64,000 nt of DNA from contig NZ_JAFCJS010000001.1 in assembly GCF_018130825.1 (NCBI RefSeq), positions 1,426,001 to 1,490,000 of the forward strand, written 5' to 3'. Positions within the stretch are counted from its first letter, which is position 1. The number at the start of each line of letters is the position of its first letter. This document shows positions 27,954 through 36,102 of the stretch, piece after piece. The DNA comes from Bradyrhizobium liaoningense. Lineage in GTDB: Bacteria > Pseudomonadota > Alphaproteobacteria > Rhizobiales > Xanthobacteraceae. The notes under the pieces were generated by a model. The model saw nothing but the letters and a program-made list of their open reading frames with translations, had not been told where the DNA came from and made no database searches. Position numbers and translations under genes: made by a program.

Positions 27954-29026
27954 CCGCCAGCTTGCCAGCTCGCGTGCAACGGTGGACGGGCGTCTCGATC
28001 GCTGCAACGGCTTCGGCGGGGATGCTCGTGGTTGGCCTTGCTTTCGGTCCGCTTTTCTTGGCACCTGGTGGCGTCTCTCAGCTGACGACTCTCTTCACTT
28101 ATGTGCTCTTGGCGGTTACCTGGAATGCGCTTGCAGGCTATGGCGGCCTCGTGTCAGTTGGCCAGCAGGCATTCTTCGGACTTGGCGCATATGCGGCGAT
28201 ACGGCTCGCCGATCTCGGTGTGAACGTGTATGCAGCTCTGCTCGTTGCCGCGGTGCTTGTCGCAATCGCCGCACTTCCGCTGTCCCTCTTCATGCTACGT
28301 CTGCGGGCGGGAGAATTCGCCATCGGAATGTGGGTCGTGGCCGAACTCGCGCATCTTTGGGTGAACCTTGATGGCCTGATCCAGGGCGAGACGGGGACTT
28401 CCCTCATTCAACTTAACGCCTATTCTACGGATGTTCGTGGCGCGATGACTTATTGGCTCGCGCTCGGCGGAATGACCTTGATGATCCTGTTGCTCTTTGT
28501 CCTCTTGCGTAGCCGCTTCGGGATCGCCGCCCAGGCCATTCGGGACAGCGAGGAGGCCGCGGATTCGGTTGGCGTTCGCGTTGTGTCGAGCAAGCGGGTT
28601 CTGTTCATTGTGGCGGCCTTCGGCGCCGCATTCGCCGGCGCTATTTGGCTTGCTAGTGCAATCAGTTTTCAACCCAAGACCTATTTCGGCGTCCAGTGGT
28701 CCGCCTACATGATCTTCATGGTCCTGGTGGGAGGGATCGGCACATTCGAGGGCCCGATCATTGGTGCGGTCATCTTCTTCGCACTGGAATGGGCGCTTAG
28801 CGCCTCAGGAGCATGGTATTTGGTCGGGCTCGGACTGAGTGCGCTTATGTTTTCGTTGTTTTTCCCCCGCGGGATCTGGGGATATGTGCAGGGCCGTTTT
28901 GCAATTGACCTGCTCCCTGTGGGCTATCGGTTGGAAATGATCGAACCGTCGCCGACCCCGAAGCTGAACGGCGGAGCCATGCCGGTTGCGGCCGCCCTCT
29001 CCGCCACATCTCGACCCGACGTATAG
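27950..29026 (+). CDS. LivM-type ABC permease (system 2)
   Basis: The 358-residue permease shows WNALAGYGGLVSVGQQAFFGLGAYAA and RAGEFAIGMWVVAELAH, both typical of LivM, and the late loop VGGIGTFEGPIIGAVIFF. The last 60 residues form a hydrophilic tail. It completes importer 2 (binding protein, LivG, LivF, LivH, LivM), which is encoded separately here, unlike the fused LivM-LivG of importer 1. Confidence 0.92.
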   Translation: MTASLPARVQRWTGVSIAATASAGMLVVGLAFGPLFLAPGGVSQLTTLFTYVLLAVTWNALAGYGGLVSVGQQAFFGLGAYAAIRLADLGVNVYAALLVAAVLVAIAALPLSLFMLRLRAGEFAIGMWVVAELAHLWVNLDGLIQGETGTSLIQLNAYSTDVRGAMTYWLALGGMTLMILLLFVLLRSRFGIAAQAIRDSEEAADSVGVRVVSSKRVLFIVAAFGAAFAGAIWLASAISFQPKTYFGVQWSAYMIFMVLVGGIGTFEGPIIGAVIFFALEWALSASGAWYLVGLGLSALMFSLFFPRGIWGYVQGRFAIDLLPVGYRLEMIEPSPTPKLNGGAMPVAAALSATSRPDV

Positions 29027-29080
29027 AGCACAAGTTTCATAACATTTCACTTCAGCCAACCGTTAACAGGAGGTGAGATC

Positions 29081-30091
29081 ATGACGCTCCCGACGACCAA
29101 TTTTGACCCCGGATTCCGTGTGACAAGGGCCAGTCACCTCGTTCTGACAGTGCGCGATCTTGCTGCAAGCCGGCAATTTTATGAGAAGGTGATCGGGCTG
29201 ATCGTTACTGCCAAAGACGGTGATGCGCTCTACCTGCGCGGCGTCGAGGAGGCCTGTCACCACAGTTTGGTCCTTCGCCAGGCCAATGATGCCTCGTGCG
29301 CGAGATTGGGGTTGCGCGTATTGATGGAAGAGGACCTCTATCTGCTCAAGGCCTTCTTCGCAGCCCGGGGCTGTCCGGCTGGCTGGGTCGAGGTGGCCCA
29401 CCAAGGTCGTACACTGCATGCGGTTGATCCCGTCGGCACGCCGCTCGAGTTTTGTGCAACCATGCCGGTGATGCCGCGGATGATCACAAAGTTCACCAAC
29501 CATATCGGTGGGTCGGCGCTACGACTCGATCACTACCAGGTACTGACGCCTGAGGTTCGGAAGGCTTGCGAGTTCTACACGGCCGCAGGTTTTCGTTTGA
29601 GTGAGTATATAGCCCCTGCCGGGACATCGGATCTGCGTGGCGTGTTTCTGCAGCGCAAGGGCAATCCGCACGACATCGTGTTCTTCAACGGTGTTGGCCC
29701 ACGTCTTCACCACTTCGCTTATCTGGCGCCGGACGTGAATTGTCTGCTGTTTGCCTGCGATCTCGCCGGAGAACTCGGCTACGGTGCGTCGGTCGAACGT
29801 GGCCCAGGGCGGCACGGCCCGGGGCACGCGATGTATGTCTACATGCGCGACCCGGACGGTCATCGTGTAGAGCTGTTCAACACACACTACCAAATGATGG
29901 ATATCGAGAACGAGCCCATTGCCTGGGATCCATCTGACCGTAATCTCGCCTTTCCCTGGGGCTTGCCGGCGCGCCAGGCATGGTTTGACGAGGCCACCAT
30001 GTTTGCAGAGACCATCGTGAGCGAACCGCAACTCAAGCCGACGCCGATGACGTTGGAGAAGTATCTCGCAAGATCGAACGCAGGAAGTTGA
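29081..30091 (+). CDS. Extradiol dioxygenase resembling homoprotocatechuate 2,3-dioxygenase (VOC)
   Basis: The 336-residue protein has two VOC modules with all iron ligands: His in LRLDHYQVLTP (about residue 149), His in PRLHHFAYLA (about 209) and Glu in GHRVELFNTHY (about 264). The segment ERGPGRHGPGHAMYVY and the C-terminal tail with DPSDRN and PAR-W resemble the Mn/Fe homoprotocatechuate 2,3-dioxygenase group. AGGAGGTGAGATC precedes ATG 29081. It is the second ring-cleavage enzyme in the cluster, 54 bp after the importer genes. The FAH-family remnant at 9.8 kb would fit the same homoprotocatechuate-like route. Confidence 0.88.
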   Translation: MTLPTTNFDPGFRVTRASHLVLTVRDLAASRQFYEKVIGLIVTAKDGDALYLRGVEEACHHSLVLRQANDASCARLGLRVLMEEDLYLLKAFFAARGCPAGWVEVAHQGRTLHAVDPVGTPLEFCATMPVMPRMITKFTNHIGGSALRLDHYQVLTPEVRKACEFYTAAGFRLSEYIAPAGTSDLRGVFLQRKGNPHDIVFFNGVGPRLHHFAYLAPDVNCLLFACDLAGELGYGASVERGPGRHGPGHAMYVYMRDPDGHRVELFNTHYQMMDIENEPIAWDPSDRNLAFPWGLPARQAWFDEATMFAETIVSEPQLKPTPMTLEKYLARSNAGS

Positions 30092-30279
30092 GGCGACGCG
30101 GGGTTTGAATGGGGCTCCTGGCGTTCCGACGCGACAGGGCTGAGCTGGGTGCTTACCCGTAGATTGTGGGATCACCTTCTTTCGATTGACAATTCCGCCG
30201 TAACCCAATGATGTGCTTAGTAGCTTAATTGCCTCCTTTTACAGTTAGTAAGCTGATTTTACTAAGAAAAAGCCTGACC

Positions 30280-30330
30280 CTTAATCAGCGGGTCCCAGGT
30301 TCGAGCCCTGGTGCGCCCACCATTTCAAGC
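30280..30330 (+). repeat. Attachment-site repeat 1: 3' part of tRNA-Lys(CUU)
   Basis: CTTAATC starts within the anticodon loop. It is followed by the anticodon 3' stem, variable loop GGGTC, T-arm CCAGG-TTCGAGC-CCTGG, acceptor strand TGCGCCC, A and CCA (30320-30322), then TTTCAAGC. No 5' half precedes it, so this is not a working tRNA gene. The same block recurs at 42823 and 50492. A hairpin with a T run follows at 30327-30352. Confidence 0.88.
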
Positions 30331-30352
30331 CCCTGTTGATGCAGGGCTTTTT
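30327..30352 (+). terminator. Rho-independent terminator after attachment repeat 1
   Basis: The arms AAGCCCCTG and GCAGGGCTT with loop TTGAT are followed by TTTTC. This terminator differs from the one behind repeats 2 and 3, so the flank of repeat 1 has a separate origin. Confidence 0.65.
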
Positions 30353-30993
30353 CATTTCCGGCATCCGAACAAAATGCGTCTCGTGCGACGCTTATGGGGT
30401 CGGATGTCGCGCGGCCAGCCTGTTGTGCGATTTCTTGTATCTTCACCCACCCGTTCGAAACAGCGCGCAGCTCCGACGATACAGGTCAATTGCCTGCTCG
30501 TCGTAGAATAGGATATCGGGGCGAGCAAAGCGGACAGTCTGCTCCCCATGATGCGAAGGGCTCCGCGGTCCGGATGGAAGCGGACGCACAGGCCTGAGCC
30601 CGGCACGTTGCGCTGGCGCGTCGCCCTGGCGCAGTCGTGGTGGCCAGTGTCACAGCCATTGCCGTCATGACGCATTGTCGGGCCCTTGTGCTGCGAAGAT
30701 CCAACTCCGCCGCGTAATCCGGCAACCACGCCTCGCACGGCACGCACAACGGGAGGTGGTCACGAGCCCGCTCTTGGAAGGCCGGAACGCGAGCGTCGCC
30801 AAAGAGATTCAAATCCGACGGTGAATCGACCAGGATCAGCGTCCACCCGCCGCCAGCCGTCCAACACGGCAACGGCACGACACCGCAAAATTGCCTAGGC
30901 GACCACATCCGGCAATGGATTTGCGGCTCTCAATCCTTGATTGGAGTTGATTGATACCCTACCGTTACTGGCGGGCAACACAGGTGCGGACCG
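30353..30993. other. Island A left end, no supported gene
   Basis: Only Arg/Pro-rich overlapping frames are present, with no ribosome-binding sites or recognisable domains. A minus frame at about 30640-30900 contains a somewhat protein-like stretch (FGDARVPAFQERARDHLPLC) and may be a remnant. The promoter of the response regulator should lie near 30900-30990. Confidence 0.4.
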
Positions 30994-31644
30994 GTGCGGA
31001 CGATCATTGCTGACGATCACGCGATTATGCGGGAAGGTCTGAAGCAGCTTCTGTCGACCGTGGACGGGCTTATTGTCAGCGGTGAAGCTGCGGACGCAGA
31101 GGCTGTTCATCGCCTGCTGAACGAAAACTCCGCCGATCTTCTCATACTTGATCTCGGCATGCCCGGTGTGAGCGGCTTTCAGTTCATAGCTCACCTGAGA
31201 ACCGCATGGCCGGAGCTGCGGGTTCTTGTCCTCACCGCCAATGTCGAGCCACGTTCCGTACGGGCGGCTTTTTCCGCGGGCGCGAGCGGCTATTTGACCA
31301 AGAGCGGCGATCCGTCCGAACTCATCGCTGCGATCGATGCCATCAGGAGAGGCAACACCTATGTGGCCCGGGAGGTTCGCTTTGCGGTGGACTACCATGA
31401 CGGCCCGAGCGAAATCCCGGAGCCCTCCGCAGCGATCATATCTCCGGTCACGCTGACGAGGCGCGAGCGGCAAATACTGGCGATGATCCCTCACGGCGTC
31501 ACCAACCGCGACATCGCCAACCGTCTCGGCATTAGCCTGCTTACTGCCCGGAAGCATCGCGAGAATCTTATGCGGAAGCTTGATCTGCACAGTGGTGCGG
31601 AATTGACGGCTTACGCGGTTCGTCTCGGCCTTCCAGCGGGGTAG
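30994..31644 (+). CDS. LuxR/NarL-type response regulator
   Basis: The 216-residue regulator has a receiver domain (about 1-120) with the acidic pair DD near residues 7-8, phospho-acceptor Asp53 in ILDLGMPG and Lys in YLTKSG. The C-terminal HTH (about 150-205) shows LTRRERQILAMIPHGVTNRDIANRLGIS, a classic LuxR motif. The start is GTG 30994. It precedes a hybrid kinase by 57 bp, so the pair should form one two-component system. The 16-bp palindromes at 33600 and 41867 are plausible targets, since LuxR-type regulators bind short inverted repeats as dimers. Confidence 0.92.
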   Translation: MRTIIADDHAIMREGLKQLLSTVDGLIVSGEAADAEAVHRLLNENSADLLILDLGMPGVSGFQFIAHLRTAWPELRVLVLTANVEPRSVRAAFSAGASGYLTKSGDPSELIAAIDAIRRGNTYVAREVRFAVDYHDGPSEIPEPSAAIISPVTLTRRERQILAMIPHGVTNRDIANRLGISLLTARKHRENLMRKLDLHSGAELTAYAVRLGLPAG

Positions 31645-31701
31645 CGCAACGGCAATTCGCAAACGAAGCCGCCGCACTTGCCGGCGCGCGGAGAGGTTTC
31701 G

Positions 31702-33465
31702 ATGCAAGAAGACAAGATACGCGAGGCGCTCGTAGAGCTCCTGTATCGCAATTCCTATGGAGTAGTGGCTTCCAACGTCCTCATCTCCCTGGCGGCGGCA
31801 TACGTACTGAGGAGCACCGTGCCGCCAAGCTGGTTGGCCGGATGGCTTGGTGCGCTGTATCTGCTCACCGCCATACGCGTCCTGGCGGCGCGCCGGTTCT
31901 TCAGCCGGAATCGAGAACCAGCGTCTGTGTTGCGATGGGCGTGGCTCGCGGCTGCGTTTTCGTGCGTGTCGGGCCTGCTGTGGGGAATGCTCGGCTGGGT
32001 TGGGTTCGTTCCCGAACAGCCCGTTGCTTTTTTATTCACCATTGTTGCCTTGACCGGTCTGGTCTGCGGCACAGTTCCGTCGCTCTCGGCCTTTCCGCCG
32101 GCTCTGGTCGGCTCGATCATCGCAACGGTGCTGCCGGTCATGGTGCGCGCCTTTATCAATGGAGGTGATACCTCCGGCGCATATCTCGCCCTGCTTACGG
32201 GACTTGTGACCATCAACCTCTATTATTGCCGCACAACGCACCGCATGCTGCGTGAGACCATCAGGTTGCGCCTGGAAAACGTCGAGCTGGTTGGCCACCT
32301 CCAGGAAGAACGCGACCGCGCGCAGGCCGCCGATCGTGCGAAAACACGTTTCCTTGCGGCCGCCAGTCACGACCTGCGCCAGCCGATCCATGCCTTGAGC
32401 CTGCTGATCGCCACGCTCGCGGCGCTGGGTCAACGCGGCGCCGTCCAATCCGGCGATGCGCGAGGTCTGGCCGGCAAGGCAAAATCCATCGTCGGCAACC
32501 TCAGCGCCCTTCTGAACGGGCTGCTCGACATCTCCCGGCTTGATGCCGGCGTCGTCACTGTTGCGCGGGAGACGGTGAATCTCTCCCAACTGTTCGACCA
32601 GCTCGGCAACGAGTTCGCGTCCGTGGCGAAAGAGCGCGGCCTTGACTGGCGTATTGTTGAAAGCCGCCTCCAGGTGAACAGCGATCCCATGATGCTGAAG
32701 CGGGTGTTGGGCAATCTGCTGTCGAACGCCTTTCGCTATACGTTATCCGGCGGCCTTCTGCTTGGCTGCCGCAGGCGCGGCGCGTCGGTGGAAATCCAGG
32801 TATGGGATACCGGCCCCGGCATCCCGGCAGATCAGCAGGCAATGATCTTCGAGGAATTCGTTCAATTGCAGAACTCTGCGAGAGATCGTACGCAAGGTCT
32901 CGGCCTTGGCCTCGCCATCGTTCGCCGCACCGCATTACTGCTAGAGCATCCGCTGAAGCTGGTTTCCGTCACCGGGCGCGGCTCGATGTTTTCCGTTACG
33001 GTGCCGCAAGCCAACGCGGTGGAAACTCTTCCGCCGGCCAACAGGGCATCGCCGGCAGCCATCGCGGTCAACATCATGGTCGTGGAAGACGAGCGCGATG
33101 TTCTCGATGTCATGGTGCAGTTGCTGACGCTGCAGGGGCATCGCGTCTATGCCGGCCGGTCCGCCGCCGAGGTGCAACAGGTACATGCAGCAGCGGTCGC
33201 GGCCGGCGATGCACCGGTCGATCTGATCATCGCCGACTACCGCCTCGGAGATGGTGCGACGGCCCTGGACGCAATCGAGGCTCTTTGCGCCCATGTCGGC
33301 CGCTCGGTCCCCGCCGTGATCGTGACCGGCGATACCTCGCCCTCGCGCATCAAGGAAGCCACCGCCAGCGGTCATCGTATTCTGCACAAGCCGATCTCCG
33401 GCGAGGAATTGCACGAAGCGATCGTCGCCGCCTGTGTTGACGGCAAGGAATCCGTCGATTCCTGA
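31702..33465 (+). CDS. Hybrid sensor histidine kinase with C-terminal receiver
   Basis: The 587-residue protein has five or six N-terminal membrane segments (about residues 20-175) with little periplasmic sequence. A coiled-coil follows, then HisKA RFLAAASHDLRQPIHALSLL with His223. The ATPase domain has NLLSNAFRYT, DTGPGIP and GLGLGLAIV. A receiver domain closes the protein (about 470-585, Asp in LIIADYRLGDG). The short-loop membrane sensor suggests it detects a signal in or at the membrane. The H-D-Q-P variant of the H box is common in this kinase class. ATG 31702 follows GAGAGGTTTC. Confidence 0.92.
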   Translation: MQEDKIREALVELLYRNSYGVVASNVLISLAAAYVLRSTVPPSWLAGWLGALYLLTAIRVLAARRFFSRNREPASVLRWAWLAAAFSCVSGLLWGMLGWVGFVPEQPVAFLFTIVALTGLVCGTVPSLSAFPPALVGSIIATVLPVMVRAFINGGDTSGAYLALLTGLVTINLYYCRTTHRMLRETIRLRLENVELVGHLQEERDRAQAADRAKTRFLAAASHDLRQPIHALSLLIATLAALGQRGAVQSGDARGLAGKAKSIVGNLSALLNGLLDISRLDAGVVTVARETVNLSQLFDQLGNEFASVAKERGLDWRIVESRLQVNSDPMMLKRVLGNLLSNAFRYTLSGGLLLGCRRRGASVEIQVWDTGPGIPADQQAMIFEEFVQLQNSARDRTQGLGLGLAIVRRTALLLEHPLKLVSVTGRGSMFSVTVPQANAVETLPPANRASPAAIAVNIMVVEDERDVLDVMVQLLTLQGHRVYAGRSAAEVQQVHAAAVAAGDAPVDLIIADYRLGDGATALDAIEALCAHVGRSVPAVIVTGDTSPSRIKEATASGHRILHKPISGEELHEAIVAACVDGKESVDS

Positions 33466-33599
33466 AGGGATGGGTAGCTGCCGCCATTGGCGATCCCCCG
33501 GCCACGGTTGAGATCGTGTCTCGGTGCGGATCTGCCACGGCGCTGTCACCCGCGGTGGTGCCGAGCCTTTCGGCATTAGCCGCCTTGCCGACGACGAAA

Positions 33600-33615
33600 T
33601 ACGACATCTGCCGTA
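33600..33615. promoter_or_regulatory. 16-bp palindrome, copy 1 (TACGACA-TC-TGCCGTA)
   Basis: It is an inverted repeat with one mismatch, flanked by GAAA on the left and TCGC on the right. The flanks and core match the perfect version ahead of the peptide genes (41867-41882) across about 24 bp. It lies 82 bp upstream of the small membrane protein gene and 343 bp upstream of the TauE-like gene. It is a predicted binding site for the island's LuxR-type regulator. Confidence 0.6.
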
Positions 33616-33697
33616 TCGCTCGCCAATGAGCCCGACGGTATCTATTGCCCCGAACTGAACGCGCATGAACGGCAGCGTGCAAGAAAGTCATTTGGAT

Positions 33698-33871
33698 ATG
33701 GCAATTACCGGCAGATCCTACGCTCGGCGACCATCGTCGCCTCTCAAGGCGTGGACAATCGCTGTCCTCGTCGGCTTCGGCATTTTGCATCTCGTCGGAG
33801 AATACATGCTGGATCACGCGCCGAGCATCCGGCCCATCGAAACGGCGGCAATCGCGGTCGACCGCGACTAG
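33698..33871 (+). CDS. Small single-pass membrane protein
   Basis: This is a 57-residue frame with one clear membrane helix (AWTIAVLVGFGILHLVGEYML), a basic N-terminal side and an acidic end. ATG 33698 was chosen; ATG 33665 adds 11 residues and neither has a strong ribosome-binding site. Its position just downstream of the palindrome at 33600 suggests regulated expression with the island's genes. Function unknown. Confidence 0.5.
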   Translation: MAITGRSYARRPSSPLKAWTIAVLVGFGILHLVGEYMLDHAPSIRPIETAAIAVDRD

Positions 33872-33958
33872 GTCGATCGGCTGGGGTCACTTGCGTGAGT
33901 CCGGACGCCCATGCTGTCGGGCTATTGGGTGCGATTACATTCGCCAGGAAGCGATGCC

Positions 33959-34690
33959 ATGTCGGACATAGCGGTCTATTTGGTGCTGAGTACGGCGGTT
34001 TTTGCCGGCGCGTTCGTCTCCGGCCTTTCCGGGTTTGCCTTCTCGGCGGTCGCCGGCGCCATCCTGCTCCACGTCTTTCCGCCGATGGAAGCTGTGCCAT
34101 TGATGATGGCTTGCAGCATCACCGTACAGGCCGCCAATCTGTTCGCGCTACGCAAGACCATGCAATGGAAAACCAGCCTCGTCTTCATCGCCGGGGGGCT
34201 ATTAGGCATTCCGATCGCGATCTATCTCCTGCAGAATGTGGACACGGGAATCTTCAGACTGGGTTTTGGAATTCTCGTATCGCTTTACGCGGCCTATGCC
34301 TTGTTGCGGCCAACGGCTGCCTACTTGCGTCAGATGGACAGCCGGAGCAGGAACGCGCTGGTCGGGTTTGGCGGCGGGCTGGTTGGCGGCTTGACCGCGA
34401 TGCCCGGCGCGCTTCCTGCGATCTGGTGCGACATCCATGGTCTTCCGAAAACTCAGCAGCGCGGCCTGGTTCAACCCTACATCGGGGTCATGCAGCTTTC
34501 TGCTCTCGCTCTCATGCTTTCGCACCAAAGCCTCTCGTTAAAGGTCTTGATCGACTTTGGCATTTCTCTGCCCGCTTTGGCCGCCGGAACGGCCGTGGGG
34601 ATCGTCCTGTTCGGTCGGATCAACGAAGCAGCCTTCAAGCGGGTCATCCTGGGCTTGTTGCTGTTTTCGGGACTCTGCCTCGTGATCTAG
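33959..34690 (+). CDS. TauE/SafE-family membrane permease
   Basis: The 243-residue polytopic protein has the family pattern near the N-terminus (AGAFVSGLSGFAFSAVAGAILL) and its repeat (LVGFGGGLVGGLTAMPGALPAIW). TauE/SafE proteins are thought to export or import small anions such as sulfonates or sulfite. AGGAAG sits 8 bp before ATG 33959. It lies between the two-component genes and the peptide exporter. A role in the peptide system is not evident from sequence. Confidence 0.85.
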   Translation: MSDIAVYLVLSTAVFAGAFVSGLSGFAFSAVAGAILLHVFPPMEAVPLMMACSITVQAANLFALRKTMQWKTSLVFIAGGLLGIPIAIYLLQNVDTGIFRLGFGILVSLYAAYALLRPTAAYLRQMDSRSRNALVGFGGGLVGGLTAMPGALPAIWCDIHGLPKTQQRGLVQPYIGVMQLSALALMLSHQSLSLKVLIDFGISLPALAAGTAVGIVLFGRINEAAFKRVILGLLLFSGLCLVI

Positions 34691-34821
34691 CAGGACGCGG
34701 GAGTAGCCTTTTCATACGATGAGGTCGCCGAAACTACGATCCGCGTTGGCAGACGATATCTGCTTGAAAAAGCAAAAGCATTCCGGCCAAATCAAGTCCA
34801 GTCGAAGACGGCGGGGGGTGC

Positions 34822-36090
34822 ATGAAACGGGGCACAGAACGAATCTTTCGGGAAGCGGCCATCGAGCGGCTTTCGAATCCCGAACAGCTCGACCATGTTG
34901 TCGGCGTCACGCGCCCGTTCGACTGGATGGCCGCGCTGGCGCTGGCGCTGGGACTGGTCGTGCTGATGGCCTGGAGTGTGCTCGGCCGCATTCCAACCCG
35001 CGTATCCGGCGATGGCATTTTGCTAAGCAGCGGCGGCCGCCTGGTCGACGCCGTGTCCGCGGTCAGCGGCAGGCTGGCCTCGCTCGAGGTCGGCATCGGC
35101 GATGCCGTCCGCGCCGACCAGGTGATTGCGCGGGTCGTGCAGACCGAGACCGAACAGCGGCTTCAGCAGGCGAGGGACGTCCTGCGTGAGCGCGAGCGCG
35201 AGCATGCCGAACTCGCCGGGGCGATCTCGCGGGAAATCGATGCCAAGCTTGCAAACTATGCGGCGCAGGAGGCAGGTCTGGCCAATGTGATCGTGGCTGC
35301 CGAGAAGCGCACCGCCTATCTCGCGGACGAGGTGGCCAAGCTCGAGCCGGCGGCAGCGAACGGAACTGTGACCCGCAGGTATCTTGAGGACCGCCGCGTC
35401 GAACTCAACAATGCCCGGGAGCGCATCACTGACGCAAGGAATGACATTCTCAAGCTCAATGCACAGCGGCTGGATCTGCAGAGCCAGCGTGAGCGCGATC
35501 GCCTGCTGTCGGAATTCAAGGTCAATGATTCCAAACGGACGGTCGAGCAGCTTGCGGCCGAGCTCGAGCGAGGATCGCGGATTGTCAGCCCCGCCGACGG
35601 GCGTGTCGTCGAACTCAAGGTGTCCAGCGGTGCTGTGCTCGCCCTGGGTACGCCGGTTATCGAAATCGAGACTGCAGGACAGGTCCTGGAGGCAACCGTC
35701 TACATGCCGCCGGACCGCGGCAAGACCATCAGTCCGGGTATGGAGGTTCGTATCGAGCCGAGCACCATCAAGCGGGAGGAATACGGCGCGATCGTCGGCA
35801 ACGTAGTGGCGGTTTCGGATTTTCCTGTGACACCCCAGGGCATGCTGGCGGACTTGCACAACGATGCATTGGTCAAACGCTTCTCGCAGGACGGCGCGCC
35901 CTATGCGGCGAGGGTAACCCTGGAGCGCGATCCCTCGACCTTGAGCGGGTATCGCTGGACCTCGGGCAAGGGGCCGCCGATCCTGCTCTCGAGCGGTACG
36001 TTGACCCGCGCCGAAGTCACAACGCGCGAGCAGCCGCCGATCGATCTGGTGATCCCGTTGATGAAGCGGCTGAGCGGAATCGGCGGCTAG
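34822..36090 (+). CDS. NHLM-type secretion adaptor (HlyD family)
   Basis: The 422-residue periplasmic adaptor has one N-terminal membrane anchor (about residues 38-56). A lipoyl half (VSGRLASLEVGIGDAVRADQ) is followed by a long coiled-coil hairpin (about 110-230) and a second lipoyl half (IVSPADGRVVELKVSSGAVL). The N-terminal pattern FREAAIERLSNPEQLDHVVGVT matches adaptors of NHLM bacteriocin export systems. It would bridge the two ABC transporters to an outer-membrane pore that is not encoded nearby. The C39 transporter gene starts 12 bp downstream. Confidence 0.9.
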   Translation: MKRGTERIFREAAIERLSNPEQLDHVVGVTRPFDWMAALALALGLVVLMAWSVLGRIPTRVSGDGILLSSGGRLVDAVSAVSGRLASLEVGIGDAVRADQVIARVVQTETEQRLQQARDVLREREREHAELAGAISREIDAKLANYAAQEAGLANVIVAAEKRTAYLADEVAKLEPAAANGTVTRRYLEDRRVELNNARERITDARNDILKLNAQRLDLQSQRERDRLLSEFKVNDSKRTVEQLAAELERGSRIVSPADGRVVELKVSSGAVLALGTPVIEIETAGQVLEATVYMPPDRGKTISPGMEVRIEPSTIKREEYGAIVGNVVAVSDFPVTPQGMLADLHNDALVKRFSQDGAPYAARVTLERDPSTLSGYRWTSGKGPPILLSSGTLTRAEVTTREQPPIDLVIPLMKRLSGIGG

Positions 36091-36102
36091 GATCGCCAGC
36101 AT

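Noticed and set aside
30280..30322. Possible functional tRNA-Lys gene
   Set aside because: Only the half from the anticodon loop to CCA is present at all three repeats; no acceptor 5' strand, D-arm or anticodon 5' stem precedes them.
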